64,000 nt of DNA from GCA-003244245 sp050699515 (GTDB taxonomy: Bacteria; Actinomycetota; Actinomycetes; Mycobacteriales; Pseudonocardiaceae), in the NCBI GenBank assembly GCA_050699515.1, contig JBOHFF010000076.1, positions 1 to 64,000 on the forward strand. The letters are read 5' to 3'. The notes beneath the pieces are model-generated. The model searched no databases and was not told where the DNA came from. It saw only the letters and a program-made list of their open reading frames with translations. A program made the translations under genes and the position numbers. The first letter of the stretch is position 1. Every line of letters starts with the position of its first letter. Of the stretch, positions 16,706 through 26,260 are shown piece after piece.

Positions 16706-17133
16706 CTGCCGTCGTTGACACTTCCGTCATCGTGAAGTGGTTTCATGCCGACAACGAGGCCGAGGTCGGCGAGTCCCGAGCCATTCTCGCCGCTCACCAC
16801 GACGAGATCCTGACCGCCCATGTCCTGGACCTCGGCGTCTACGAGTTCGGAAACGTGCTGCTCCGCGCGCTGCACTGGTCAGCTGAGGACACGGCCGACC
16901 AGATCGACGACCTCTTGGTGATCTGTGGACCACCCCTGGCGCCCACACCGCAGTGGTGCCGTGAGGCGGCAATACTCGCCCACCAGCACCGGTTGACCTT
17001 CTACGACGCCCTGTTCGTCGCAGCCGCGCGGGCGCTTGACGCGTCGTTGGTCAGTATGGACCGCCAGTTGCTCGCTGCGGATCTGGCCGAGACACCGGCG
17101 GCGTTCGCCTCCCGCGTCGGTCTCATTCCGTGA
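16702..17133 (+). CDS. VapC-type PIN-domain toxin
   Basis: A 143-aa PIN RNase starting at GTG in the overlap with the antitoxin gene. The metal-binding acids expected of the family are visible: VVDTSVIVKWF (first Asp), LGVYEFGNVLL (Glu), LTFYDALFVAAARALDASL (Asp) and SMDRQLL (Asp). It would cleave RNA when released from its antitoxin. It is the first of two VapBC pairs in the window; the other is at 55.1-55.7 kb. Confidence 0.92.
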   Translation: MTAVVDTSVIVKWFHADNEAEVGESRAILAAHHDEILTAHVLDLGVYEFGNVLLRALHWSAEDTADQIDDLLVICGPPLAPTPQWCREAAILAHQHRLTFYDALFVAAARALDASLVSMDRQLLAADLAETPAAFASRVGLIP

Positions 17134-17210
17134 ACAGAGGCGGTAGCGGGGTGTCAAGAGGAGAATAGCCTGATACGCCGCCCCTTGCTTCGCAAGGTCG
17201 TCGCCGGACG

Positions 17211-20200
17211 TCAGCCGATCGCTACCGGGCAGGTGCCCTGATAGGGCAATCCCGGGATGTAGCGGTCCCACTCGCCAGGATCGAGACCACCTCTGGTGAT
17301 CACGCAGGCTCGCTCCACCGCGTGGTCCCGCAGAGTGTTCAGACCCGTGAGATCCCACATGATCACCTTGCCGTCCCTGCTGCCGGTGGCCAGGGCGCGG
17401 CCGTCCGGGGCGAACGCCACCGACGACACTCCGATCGTCAGATCCGTAGCCTGGACCGAGTCGGGAACGCCTCGGTCCAGGCTGAACGTCACCGATGACA
17501 CCCGGTCGGCCGGTAGCTGACCGAGGCGGGCGGGCCGAGTCGGATCATCCAAGTCCCATAGGACAACCGCGTTCTCGTTGAGGCGGGCGATCGTGGCCAG
17601 GGTGCGCCCGTCCGGGGAGAACTTGAGCGCCGACACTGGGCCGATGTGGCTGGTCAGTGGTTGGCCGAGCCGGATGGGCCGGGCCGGAACACTCACGTCC
17701 CACAAGATCAGCGTGTTGTCGTAGCTGCCAGTGGCGAGAGTGCGTCCGTCCGTGCTGAACGCCAGCGACTCCACCGCACCGGTGTGGCCGGTCAGTGGTT
17801 TGCCGAGGCGGCGTGGTCGGTCCGGGTCGCTCACGTCCCACAGGAACACCGATCCGTCGAGGCCGGCGCTTCCGGTTGCCAGGGTGTGGCCGTCCGGGGC
17901 GAACGCCAGTGACTCCACTGGGGCGGTGTGGCCGGTCAGTGGTGGGCCGATGCGGTGGGGTCGGGCCGGGTCGCTCAGGTCCCAGAGGATCACCGTGTGG
18001 TCGCTGCTTCCGGTTGCCAGGGTGTGGCCGTCCCGGGCGAACACCACCGAGTTCACCGGGGCGGTGTGGCCGGTCAGTGGTTCGCCGAGGCGGCTGGGGT
18101 GAGCCGGATCACTCAGGTCCCACAAGATCGCTGTGTGGGCGAAGCCGGCGACGGTGGCCAGGGTGCGCCCATCCGGCGCGGACTTCGCATACGGCACCGA
18201 GTCGATGTGGCCGGTGAGCTGCGGGTCGAGGGGTCCGGAGCTGGTCTGGTCACCCGCGTTCCACGGGATCACCGCGTCGTCGCTGTCGTCGTAGCCGTCG
18301 CCGCCGATGCTGATCAGGGTGCGTCCGTCTGGGGCGAACGCCACCTCCGACACCGGGCTGGTGTGTTCGGTCTGTGGTCGGCCGAGGCGGCCGGGTGGGA
18401 TCGGGCCACCCAGGTCCCACACGATCACTGCGTTGCCGCTGCTGGTGGCTAGGGTGCGTCCGTCCGGGGCGAACGTCACGTCCAACACCGAGCCAGCGCG
18501 GTCGGTCAGCGGCTGGCCGATGCGGTGGGGTCGGGCCGGGTCGCTCACGTCCCACAGGATCACCGTGCGGTCGAAGCCGCCACTGGCCAGCGTTCGTCCG
18601 TCCGGGGCGAACCCTACCGACCACACGTAGGCGCTGTGGCCGGTCAGTGGTGGGCCGAGGGGGTGGGGTCGGGTCGGGTCGCTCAGGTCCCAGAGGATCA
18701 CCGTGCGGTCGAAGCTGCCGCTGGCCAGGGTATGTCCGTCCGGGGTGAACGCCACCGACTCCACCGAGCTGGTGTGGCCGACCAGTGGTGGACCGATACG
18801 GTGGGGGCGGGCCGGGTCACTCACGTCCCACAAGATCACCGCGTTGTTGCCGCTACCGAAGTTGTCACTGCCATCGGTGGCCAGGGTGCGCCCGTCTGGG
18901 GCGAACGCTGCCGAATGCACCGGACCGTGGCCGGTCAATGGTTGGCCGAGGCGGCCGGGCCGGGCCGGGTCACGCACGTCCCACAAGATCACTCCATCGA
19001 GGCCGCCGGTGGCCAGCGTGCGTCCATCCGGGGTGAACGCCACCGACCCCACCCAGCCGGTATGGCCGGTCAGTGGTGGGCCGATGCGGTGGGGTCGGGC
19101 CGGGTCACTCAGGTCCCAGAGGATCACCGTGTGGTCGCTGCTTCCGGTGGCCAGGGTGTGTCCGTCCGGGGTGAACGCCACCGATTCCACCGAGCTGGTG
19201 TGGCCGGTCAGTGGTGGGCCGATGCGGTGGGGTCGGGCCGGGTCGCTCAGGTCCCAGAGGATCACCGTGTGGTCGCTGCTGCCGGTGGCCAGGGTGCGCC
19301 CGCCTGAGACGAACGCTAATGATGACACCGAGTCGGTGTGGGCGGTGAGAGCGCCGGCGTAGTGGGTGGTCATGAGGGTGTTGACCAGGCGGGAGAGGGT
19401 CTCACCGCCGGGGTGGATGCGCTGAGCGGCGATTCCCAGCTGCAGCGCAGTGTGTGGGTCGGTGTCTCTCACCGTGTCGGCTTGGGCGATGAGCTGGCGC
19501 GCGGTCGCGACTCGAAGCTGTTGTTGGGCGGCACGTTGCCGGACAACCGCGACCCCGGCGCCGACCAGGGCGAGGATGAGTAGCACGGACAGGACGGTGT
19601 TCACCCGCCTACGTTGGAAGCGGTCGCGGCGGATGCCGGCGTGCAGGAATTCGCGGGCCTTCGGGCTGAGGTCGACACGTTCGGTGATCAGCACTCGGTG
19701 TCGTTGTGGTAACCGGCGCGCGAATCCGCCCTGGCGCGGCGGCCTGTCGGTCGATGCTGATCGGGCCTGGAGGCGGGCGCCGGTGTCGGCCAGGGAGGCG
19801 GCGAGTTGGCCACCGGTCCACAACCGGGTGGGCGGTTGCCCGTCGTCGTGCCATTCGGTGGCGGCGTGCTCGACCGTGCTCCGGGCTCGCAGGGCCCGCA
19901 CGTTCGCCGCGATTGAGTCGGCCAGCGGTGGCCAGGCGGACAGGAACGCCTCGTGGGTGACGCCGATGACTCCGCTGCCGTTGCCCTCGTCGGTGGTCAG
20001 CAGCCGACACTCGACGAAGGTGTCCAGTTCGGTGATCACCGGTGTGGGCAGCTCGTCGCGAAGGACCCGCCAGCGGGTGGGGCGGCCCTGCTCATCGACG
20101 GTGACCAGCCGCAGCAGCCCGGCGATGACCTGCTCGGGGCTGCGCCTGCCCGCGGTGACGGCCTCGGCCAGCGCGGCGTCGGCCTGGCGGGTCAGGGCAC

Positions 20201-21431
20201 CCTGTACCCCGCCGAGCTGCTCGTAGCGTGCCCGGGACAGCCGCCCCCCGCGACCGACGCCCTCGGCGAGCTGAGCCAGAGTGAACGCCAGCAGCGGCAG
20301 GGCCTCCCCGCTGGCGGTGTCGTCGACCAGCCGGTCCACCAGCCCGTCGTCCACGTCGATCCCGGCCAGCCGGGCCGGTCTCTCGATCACCGCGCGCAGT
20401 GCCTCGCGACGCAGCGGACGCAGCGTGGAGATCCGGGTCGGCAGGGTGGCCAGCTCGGGATCGACCAGCAGCCCCTCGAGGAACTCCGGGCGCAGGGTGG
20501 CCACCACGCGCACCGGACCGGCCAGCGCCGGACGCAGCAGCTCGGTGAACCGGGCCCGCTCCGCCGACGCGGTTTGGGTGAGCAACTCCTCGAACTGGTC
20601 CACCACGATCAGCAGGTGCTGCCGCGGGCCTGTGGGGTCGGCCAGCAGTAACTCCTCGGCCAGCCCCGCCAGTCCGCGCTCGTCGAGCTGGTGACGGACG
20701 TGGTCGACGGTCCAGCCCAGCGTGATCCGGCGTGCCGCGGCGGCCAGTTCCCGAGCCAGCGCCGCCACCGGGTCGGCGCCCGGCAGGATCGGTGGCAGAG
20801 TCCGCCAGCCTGGTTGGTCGGCCATCACCGGCAGCAGCCCGGCGCGGACCAGCGAGGACTTGCCACACCCGGAGGGACCCACCACCAGCAGCGCCGCACC
20901 CTCGGCGCGTTCGGCGGGGGATCGCAGCAGCTCACTGAGGTGTCCCACCTCGTCGGCGCGGCCGAAGAACACCTGATGCTGGTCGGTGTCGAACGGGCGC
21001 AGCCCCGGAAACGGGGACTGATCGTCCGGCCACGTGGCGTCAACTCGGTGTAAGGCCTTGAGTACCGCGGCGCGGGCTGCGGGCGGATCACTCGTGTAGT
21101 CGGTGTGCTGGACTGACGTCAGCAGTGGGTGGGTCACCACAGGCTCGACGCGCAGCGGCAACAACTGGATACCCAGCGACCGGGCGATGCCGATCTCGGC
21201 GGCACACCACGTCGAGTCCAGGTAGGCCGAGGTGACCACACAGATCACTGCGTTAGCCCACCGCAGCCGCTCATGCAGCCGCTTCTCCCACTCCTCGCCG
21301 GGAGCGATGCCGTCGTGCAGGTCCTGGTCCAGGAACACCTCATGGCCGGCCTCGACCAGCCACTGGTGCATCTCACCGGCCTGCGCGCCGTCTTCGCCGG
21401 CATGGCTGACGAAGACCCTGGCCACCCGCAC
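17211..21431 (-). CDS. TIR-STAND NTPase-TM-WD40 protein (14 WD repeats)
   Basis: A 1406-aa protein. Residues 1-130 are a TIR domain (ARVFVSHAGEDGAQAGEMHQ ... STWCAAEIGIARSLG) with the catalytic-type Glu at position 79, so NAD hydrolysis is possible. Residues 140-600 are a STAND NTPase of the nSTAND1 type: FPGLRPFDTD, Walker A GPSGCGKSS (185-193), Walker B LLIVVDQFEELL. A hydrophobic helix lies at about 610-631. Residues 695-1360 hold 14 WD40 repeats (two seven-blade propellers), each ending like VILWDLSDPARPHR. Several repeats are almost identical in DNA. It is transcribed alone. TIR-STAND proteins act as defence or cell-death sensors in several bacteria; that role here is inference. Confidence 0.93.
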   Translation of the reverse strand: MRVARVFVSHAGEDGAQAGEMHQWLVEAGHEVFLDQDLHDGIAPGEEWEKRLHERLRWANAVICVVTSAYLDSTWCAAEIGIARSLGIQLLPLRVEPVVTHPLLTSVQHTDYTSDPPAARAAVLKALHRVDATWPDDQSPFPGLRPFDTDQHQVFFGRADEVGHLSELLRSPAERAEGAALLVVGPSGCGKSSLVRAGLLPVMADQPGWRTLPPILPGADPVAALARELAAAARRITLGWTVDHVRHQLDERGLAGLAEELLLADPTGPRQHLLIVVDQFEELLTQTASAERARFTELLRPALAGPVRVVATLRPEFLEGLLVDPELATLPTRISTLRPLRREALRAVIERPARLAGIDVDDGLVDRLVDDTASGEALPLLAFTLAQLAEGVGRGGRLSRARYEQLGGVQGALTRQADAALAEAVTAGRRSPEQVIAGLLRLVTVDEQGRPTRWRVLRDELPTPVITELDTFVECRLLTTDEGNGSGVIGVTHEAFLSAWPPLADSIAANVRALRARSTVEHAATEWHDDGQPPTRLWTGGQLAASLADTGARLQARSASTDRPPRQGGFARRLPQRHRVLITERVDLSPKAREFLHAGIRRDRFQRRRVNTVLSVLLILALVGAGVAVVRQRAAQQQLRVATARQLIAQADTVRDTDPHTALQLGIAAQRIHPGGETLSRLVNTLMTTHYAGALTAHTDSVSSLAFVSGGRTLATGSSDHTVILWDLSDPARPHRIGPPLTGHTSSVESVAFTPDGHTLATGSSDHTVILWDLSDPARPHRIGPPLTGHTGWVGSVAFTPDGRTLATGGLDGVILWDVRDPARPGRLGQPLTGHGPVHSAAFAPDGRTLATDGSDNFGSGNNAVILWDVSDPARPHRIGPPLVGHTSSVESVAFTPDGHTLASGSFDRTVILWDLSDPTRPHPLGPPLTGHSAYVWSVGFAPDGRTLASGGFDRTVILWDVSDPARPHRIGQPLTDRAGSVLDVTFAPDGRTLATSSGNAVIVWDLGGPIPPGRLGRPQTEHTSPVSEVAFAPDGRTLISIGGDGYDDSDDAVIPWNAGDQTSSGPLDPQLTGHIDSVPYAKSAPDGRTLATVAGFAHTAILWDLSDPAHPSRLGEPLTGHTAPVNSVVFARDGHTLATGSSDHTVILWDLSDPARPHRIGPPLTGHTAPVESLAFAPDGHTLATGSAGLDGSVFLWDVSDPDRPRRLGKPLTGHTGAVESLAFSTDGRTLATGSYDNTLILWDVSVPARPIRLGQPLTSHIGPVSALKFSPDGRTLATIARLNENAVVLWDLDDPTRPARLGQLPADRVSSVTFSLDRGVPDSVQATDLTIGVSSVAFAPDGRALATGSRDGKVIMWDLTGLNTLRDHAVERACVITRGGLDPGEWDRYIPGLPYQGTCPVAIG

Positions 21432-21553
21432 CTCTCCCGCCAGCCGACATCACCGATATGTGCAGGAACCCTACCTGCTGCGCGACTGACCGTTGACGCA
21501 CAATTCCGGCGGGTGGAGCTGCGTGTGCCGGATGTCTGTTTCGTGTTCGGTGG

Positions 21554-22789
21554 CTATCGCGGACTGACGCTGACGACGTGATCGGTGGACGCTGCCGCCC
21601 GCTGATGTGGCTCCACGGCGGAGAGATCGACCGGCTCTCCGGCTTTTAGGCTTGCCGTGTTGGCCCTGGCTGAGGCGATTTCGTGGCCGCACTCGATCTG
21701 GCGGTGGTTGATCTCGAAGGTGGCACTGGCGAAGTATCCGCGCGATGCCTTGTCAGGGTCAGGGTGCGGGTTGTGGTAGAGCCGCTCGGCGAGGTCGCGC
21801 AGGCGCAGCATCGCGGGCACGCCGAGGATCATGAATCGGGGCCTGCCGTTGAAGGTGATCTCCAGGTGGGCGAGGAGTTCGGCGTAGGCGTCGTTGAAGG
21901 CCACCGCGTGCTCGTACACCGCCTTGTCTTGGTACCGGGCGTAGTCGGCGACGGAGGCGTTGGGATCGATCCGGTAGGCGTCCTCCCAGCACACGTCGAT
22001 TGAAGGGCCGGTGGGCGGCGCGCCGGGGGTGTCGTGCGGGCCGTAGGTGCGTCCGGTGAGGATCTCGTTGAACCGGAAGTAGTGGGCGACCTGGCGATCC
22101 TCGCCGAAGAGCTGGTCGTCGCTGTCGAAGATGGAGTCGTGCAGCCCCTCCCCCTGCTCGGTGATCACCCGCAGCGCAAGGAGCGCGGATGTCAGATCGG
22201 TGACGGGGAATGCCTCGCCGCCGGAGTTGTAGAAGTCCTCCGGGCCGACCTGCCGCTCCCGTCGTCCACAGAAGACCTTGTCCGCACCGAGCTCCTCGAC
22301 CAACCTGAGCAGTCCCGTGCGGATGAAGTCGTAGAACTGCCCGATCGAGGTCCAGCCCTTCCCCGACTGGAGCGGATCGTTGTCGAAGTGCTGCGGGCGC
22401 TCGATGAGCAGGAAGGCCCGCATTGCCGCCGGGGAGAAGTGCTGCAGCGGGATCTCGACGTCCAGTGCGCTGTAGGGAAGCCTCGCCGGGTAGCGACGGA
22501 CGAAGTCGGGATGGGCCACCCGCGGTCGGCCGCCGACCGCGTTGAGCAGGTTGGCGACCAGCGTCATGTGCAGCATCTCCTCCAGCACGACGCTGCGGAT
22601 GGTGTAGTAGGCGTCCTTATTAGTGCCGGCCCGGATCGTGTACATCGCCGTCAGGTATGGCGGGATCGTGAGGTGCTCGATCTCCAGCGCGCCCTGGAGG
22701 TACATCCGCAGTTCGGGGAGGTCCTTGGGGAACGCGAAGGGCAGCTCCCGGTCGCCGAGGACAAGGCCGTCCGGCTCGTTCCCGGTCAC
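21554..22789 (-). CDS. Ferritin-like protein (VioB/iminophenyl-pyruvate-dimer-synthase type)
   Basis: A 411-aa protein. LRMYLQGALEIEHLTIPPYL and VVLEEMLHMTLVANLLNAVGG give the two helices with Glu and ExxH metal ligands of the ferritin-like domain found in VioB/RebD-type proteins. YDFIRTGLLRLVEELG and the C-terminal LEITFNGRPRF part follow. The GTG start at 22789 overlaps the stop of the GMC oxidoreductase by 4 bp, so it is translated with it. It probably carries a di-iron or haem centre and acts on a small molecule with the oxidoreductase. The substrate is unknown, and the usual partner StaO/VioA is not here. Confidence 0.82.
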   Translation of the reverse strand: MTGNEPDGLVLGDRELPFAFPKDLPELRMYLQGALEIEHLTIPPYLTAMYTIRAGTNKDAYYTIRSVVLEEMLHMTLVANLLNAVGGRPRVAHPDFVRRYPARLPYSALDVEIPLQHFSPAAMRAFLLIERPQHFDNDPLQSGKGWTSIGQFYDFIRTGLLRLVEELGADKVFCGRRERQVGPEDFYNSGGEAFPVTDLTSALLALRVITEQGEGLHDSIFDSDDQLFGEDRQVAHYFRFNEILTGRTYGPHDTPGAPPTGPSIDVCWEDAYRIDPNASVADYARYQDKAVYEHAVAFNDAYAELLAHLEITFNGRPRFMILGVPAMLRLRDLAERLYHNPHPDPDKASRGYFASATFEINHRQIECGHEIASARANTASLKAGEPVDLSAVEPHQRAAASTDHVVSVSPR

Positions 22790-24720
22790 GGCCGGACCTC
22801 CGCAACGTCCACGCCGGCTCGGGCATGATCGCCGCTGAGGTTGGCCGGGCGGTGCAGCTCGACGAGGTCGCGGTGGATCTGCTCGGCGCTGCGCAGCGCC
22901 AGCGCCGCCATGGTCAGCGAGGGGTTCGACGTGCCGACCGACGGCATGCTGCCGCAGCCCACCGCGTACAGGTTGGGGTGGTCCCAGCAGCGCTGGAAGG
23001 AGTCGACGACCGAACTCGCCGAGTCACCGCCCATGATGTGGGTGCCTGCGCCGTGCCCGGCTCCCTCGTAGCTGTAGTCGCGGTCGCGGTAGCGGAAGTA
23101 GCCGAGCGGGGCGACGCCGTCGCGGGGGCTGTGGTCGGTGTGCTCCTCGGCCCCGAGTTGGGCGTAGATGGCCGACGCGACGCTCCTCGCCGCCGTCATG
23201 CCCTTCTTGACATGATCACTGAGGTTGTAGGTCAGCACCGGGCGTGGGTTTCCCATCGCGTCCCGGTAGCGGTCGTCGATCGTCACCTGGTTGTTGCGGT
23301 CGGCGGGCTGCTCCATGGCGAACTGGAGCTGGAGCTGACGGCCGATCTGATCGCCCAGGGTCTGCCGCAGCTTTGTCCCGAAGACGGCGACCGGGACGAT
23401 GTTCCCCTCCCGGTCCCCGCCGACGCCCAGCGCGGTGCCCACGTTGCTCATCGGCGCTCCTGCGGCCCAGCCCCAGCCCCAGTTACCGATCTCGATCCGG
23501 AACGGTGCGCGCGTGCGGCGCGCGCCCCCGAAGCGGAACGCCTCCCAGCCGGAGGTAGAGCCGGGGCCGCGGAACGGACCGATCTGGTCGTCGTCGGTCA
23601 GCGCCCAGGTGAGCATCGTCGGATGGTCCATCAGGTTGCGGCCCAGCTCGCCGCTGCCGCTCGCCAGATCAGAGGTGAGTAGCAGCCGGGCGTTCTCGAT
23701 CGAGTGCGCGGCTACCACGACGATGTCGGCTTCGGCCGTGTAGGGGCGGCTTGCCGCCGACGCCGGGTCGTCGTAGGTGCGGTACTCGACGCACTTGATC
23801 CGCCCGTCGCTTCCGTTGATCACCCGGGTGACCACGCAGCGCGGGGCGAGGGTGACGCAGTCGGCGAACTCCGCCTGGGTGCGCAGCGGCGTCCACCGGG
23901 CCTGGACGGGGCAGAACGGCACGCAGCTGGCGTTGCCGACGCAGCGTTCGCCGTAGTTCGGCAGGCCGACGGCGCCCGTGGGTCGGTAGCCCAGGCCGTC
24001 GGCGTAGCGGGGATCGGGGGTGCTGTTGCGGCCGTGCGGCACGCTGAACACTGTTAATGCGAAGTCCTCGCCCGCCACCGGGTCGTGGACCGTCCGCCCG
24101 TCGAGGCTGCGGCAGACCTCGTCAACGTAGCTCGGCGGGATCTTGTGCATCGGGTAGACGTAGTGCGGGTCCAACCGGATGCCCAGCGCCCGCTGCTCCT
24201 CGGCGTCGCCCGCCACGCCGATCTCCCGCTCGGCGGCGGTGTAGTACGGCTCCAGGTCGTGGTGGCTGATCGGCCAGTCGCGGCCGTAGCCATACCGCGT
24301 CTCGGTGGCGAAATCGTCGGGGTGCATGCGCAGGCACAGGCCCATCCAGTGCATGCCGCTGCCGCCGACCGCGCGCAGGTAATCGGTGCCGTAGGGCAGC
24401 TCGCCGTTCTGGACGAAGTAGCCGTTCGCCGTGAAGCCCAAGCCGTCGGGGGCGAGGTCCAGGACGTCGGGGGACGGTGCGGCGGCGTTGCGCCGGAAGG
24501 GGGAGTTGGGCACCTTCGCCACTGCCGAGTGGAACGTCTCGACCGCGTCGAGGTGACCTTCCCACGTCTCGCGCCCACCGGTGCCCGCCTCCAGGACGAG
24601 CACCTGCCAGCCCTGCCGGCCGAGCTGCTTGGCTACCAGGCTTCCCGCGATACCCGCGCCGACGACGATGACGTCGTAGCGCCGCCGGTTCGCGGCCGTT
24701 GCGTGCGCCGTCCTGGTCAT
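22786..24720 (-). CDS. GMC-family FAD-dependent oxidoreductase
   Basis: A 644-aa protein starting at ATG 24720, in a 4-bp overlap with the gene before it. YDVIVVGAGIAGSLVAKQLG (from about residue 15) is the FAD-binding Rossmann motif; RAVGGSGMHWMGLCLRMHP, CVGNASCVPFCPVQARWTPL (a Cys-rich strip) and the C-terminal AGTHIMGGDSASSVVDSFQR with GTSNPSLTMAALALRSAEQI are typical of the sorbitol/gluconate-dehydrogenase branch. I prefer 24720 over the longer upstream frame because the FAD motif should be near the N-terminus and the overlap is a clean ATGA. It works with the small subunit encoded upstream. Confidence 0.92.
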   Translation of the reverse strand: MTRTAHATAANRRRYDVIVVGAGIAGSLVAKQLGRQGWQVLVLEAGTGGRETWEGHLDAVETFHSAVAKVPNSPFRRNAAAPSPDVLDLAPDGLGFTANGYFVQNGELPYGTDYLRAVGGSGMHWMGLCLRMHPDDFATETRYGYGRDWPISHHDLEPYYTAAEREIGVAGDAEEQRALGIRLDPHYVYPMHKIPPSYVDEVCRSLDGRTVHDPVAGEDFALTVFSVPHGRNSTPDPRYADGLGYRPTGAVGLPNYGERCVGNASCVPFCPVQARWTPLRTQAEFADCVTLAPRCVVTRVINGSDGRIKCVEYRTYDDPASAASRPYTAEADIVVVAAHSIENARLLLTSDLASGSGELGRNLMDHPTMLTWALTDDDQIGPFRGPGSTSGWEAFRFGGARRTRAPFRIEIGNWGWGWAAGAPMSNVGTALGVGGDREGNIVPVAVFGTKLRQTLGDQIGRQLQLQFAMEQPADRNNQVTIDDRYRDAMGNPRPVLTYNLSDHVKKGMTAARSVASAIYAQLGAEEHTDHSPRDGVAPLGYFRYRDRDYSYEGAGHGAGTHIMGGDSASSVVDSFQRCWDHPNLYAVGCGSMPSVGTSNPSLTMAALALRSAEQIHRDLVELHRPANLSGDHARAGVDVAEVRP

Positions 24721-25352
24721 TGTGCGGGTGTCTCCTCGGTGCGAGAGCTCTGCAGGTTCTCCGAGCTCGGCGCGGTTGCGGTGGCGGGGGAGAAGATGGA
24801 CGGTGGCAGCGCCGACGGGAAATCGGACCACCTCAGGCGCGGTCCTGGCGCGGGAACCGGCACGGGCGGTTCGGGCCAGGGCAGCGGGGGCGGCTTCAGC
24901 GCCCAGGTGGCGAAGCCGGGTGCCTTGGCGCCGGCCGGGTGCCCGTTGAAGGTCCGCCAGACCAGCCCCTCGGTGTAGGCGTCGGGCGAGACGACGAACT
25001 CGATGTTGGCGGTCTCGCGGCGTAGCAGCCCATGCGCCTCGGGGGCCAGCCGCGGCCAGGCGCCGGTGTACCACAGGTAGGTCAGCGCCCGCGCCACCTC
25101 CAGGTCGGTGCCGCTCAGGGCGTCGAGATCTCGGTCCACCATGCTGAGCACTTCGTCGAGGACGGTGGCTCCGACCTGGTTGCGGGCGGTGGTGAGGTAC
25201 AGGTCGGCCATGCCGGTCGCCAGTAGGTCATACAGCTCAAAGCCGGTCAAGACCGCGCAGCGCTGCGCGAACCGGCGCCCTTCGTCGCTCAACCGCACGG
25301 TTGCGACGTCGCTGCCATCCTCCGTCGGATTGCTTTCACCACTCATCTGCAC
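24717..25352 (-). CDS. Small subunit of a sugar/alcohol dehydrogenase (FAD-SLDH-like)
   Basis: A 211-aa protein, GTG 25352 or ATG 25346 after GGGAGG. DLEVARALTYLWYTGAWPRL, then VSPDAYTEGLVWRTFNGHPA and PGFATWALKPPPLPWP, resemble the small subunit of membrane FAD-sorbitol dehydrogenases (ALxYxWYTG ... YxDALMW). There is no Tat signal that I can see, unlike many family members. It is the first gene of the three-gene operon. The match is by pattern and moderate. Confidence 0.65.
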   Translation of the reverse strand: MQMSGESNPTEDGSDVATVRLSDEGRRFAQRCAVLTGFELYDLLATGMADLYLTTARNQVGATVLDEVLSMVDRDLDALSGTDLEVARALTYLWYTGAWPRLAPEAHGLLRRETANIEFVVSPDAYTEGLVWRTFNGHPAGAKAPGFATWALKPPPLPWPEPPVPVPAPGPRLRWSDFPSALPPSIFSPATATAPSSENLQSSRTEETPAQ

Positions 25353-25873
25353 ACCGCCCTCCCGAGATGGTGGGCCAGACGGTCGCGGTCAGCTCTCACA
25401 GTGGTACCGCTTCACGCAACACCTTGATGCGGACCCGCTCCTGCAACGCGGCTGGCGTGACGACGTCTACTGGGCCTTCAAGGAGATCGCGGAGATCCAT
25501 CAGCAGACCACCGAGATCGAACAGGCTACAGCCGGGTCCCGACTCGACCACAATGCCGACGTTACTCTGGAAGGTGTCAGCAGATCCGCCAGGGCGGTCA
25601 ACTCGTGTTCACGGTCATCCAGTCGGCACCGGGCCCGCACCAGGTGGTCCACGGCCGCGAGGATCTTGTGATCCTGCTCGACTACCGTCTCAGTGCGCGG
25701 ATTGGTGCGCAACCACGGCGACACCTGGCCGGAAAACAGGTTCCCCTGGGGCTGATGGTGCTGGTGCGACGAATTTTCGGCCCGGAACGGGACTCCCGTC
25801 AGGGATGTCGGGGACTCACAAGCGGCCGTGACGAGTACGGCGAGCGGAGCTGCGTGTGCCGGACGTCTGGCGA
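25353..25873. other. Intergenic stretch with possible gene relics
   Basis: No intact gene is convincing here. On the plus strand about 25385-25530 reads like part of a protein (QWYRFTQHLDADPLLQRGWR, then VYWAFKEIAEIHQQTTEIE) but lacks a start and runs into noise. On the minus strand 25500-25690 reads EQDHKILAAVDHLVRARCRL. Either may be a decayed gene. The minus-strand ribosome-binding site of the upstream operon is at about 25358-25363. Confidence 0.35.
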
Positions 25874-26167
25874 TCAGGGGTAGGGCTGGCGGCACGGCGT
25901 CATCAGGTTCTTGCGGCGCTGGCGCTTGCACAGCGCCCGGTAGTGGTCCAGTCCGGCCTCGGTGAGCGTCACCTGTTGCATCCCGGACTCCTGTTCGCCC
26001 AGTTCCAGCAGTCCGTCTGTCAGCAGCCCGTCGAGGATGTCGGGGATGAGCCAGCCGGGAACCGGGTTGCCGCGGTCGTAGTAGATGCCCTCCCGGCGGG
26101 TCAGGCCACCGCGGCGCACCCGGCGTAATCCCATCCACTCGAAGAAGTCCGGACCGCTGAGCTTCAT
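25874..26167 (-). CDS. Small winged-helix-like hypothetical protein
   Basis: A 97-aa protein. ATG 26167 has GGGAGG six bases upstream. PGWLIPDILDGLLTDGLLEL followed by MQQVTLTEAGLDHYRAL looks like the recognition helix and wing of a MarR/PadR-like small DNA-binding protein. I do not recognise a named family. It lies 93 bp downstream of the XRE regulator on the same strand, so the two may be co-transcribed. Confidence 0.55.
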   Translation of the reverse strand: MKLSGPDFFEWMGLRRVRRGGLTRREGIYYDRGNPVPGWLIPDILDGLLTDGLLELGEQESGMQQVTLTEAGLDHYRALCKRQRRKNLMTPCRQPYP

Positions 26168-26260
26168 CGGTCCCTCCCGCGGCGAGCGCACCACACCCGT
26201 AGATCGTGACGCCCTGATCGCGGACGGGTGTTGCAGCGCTGGAATGCGCCCCCGAATGGG

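Noticed and set aside
22786..25074. 762-aa version of the GMC oxidoreductase
   Set aside because: It would put about 118 non-homologous residues before the FAD motif and cover most of the upstream gene; the ATGA-coupled start at 24720 is better.
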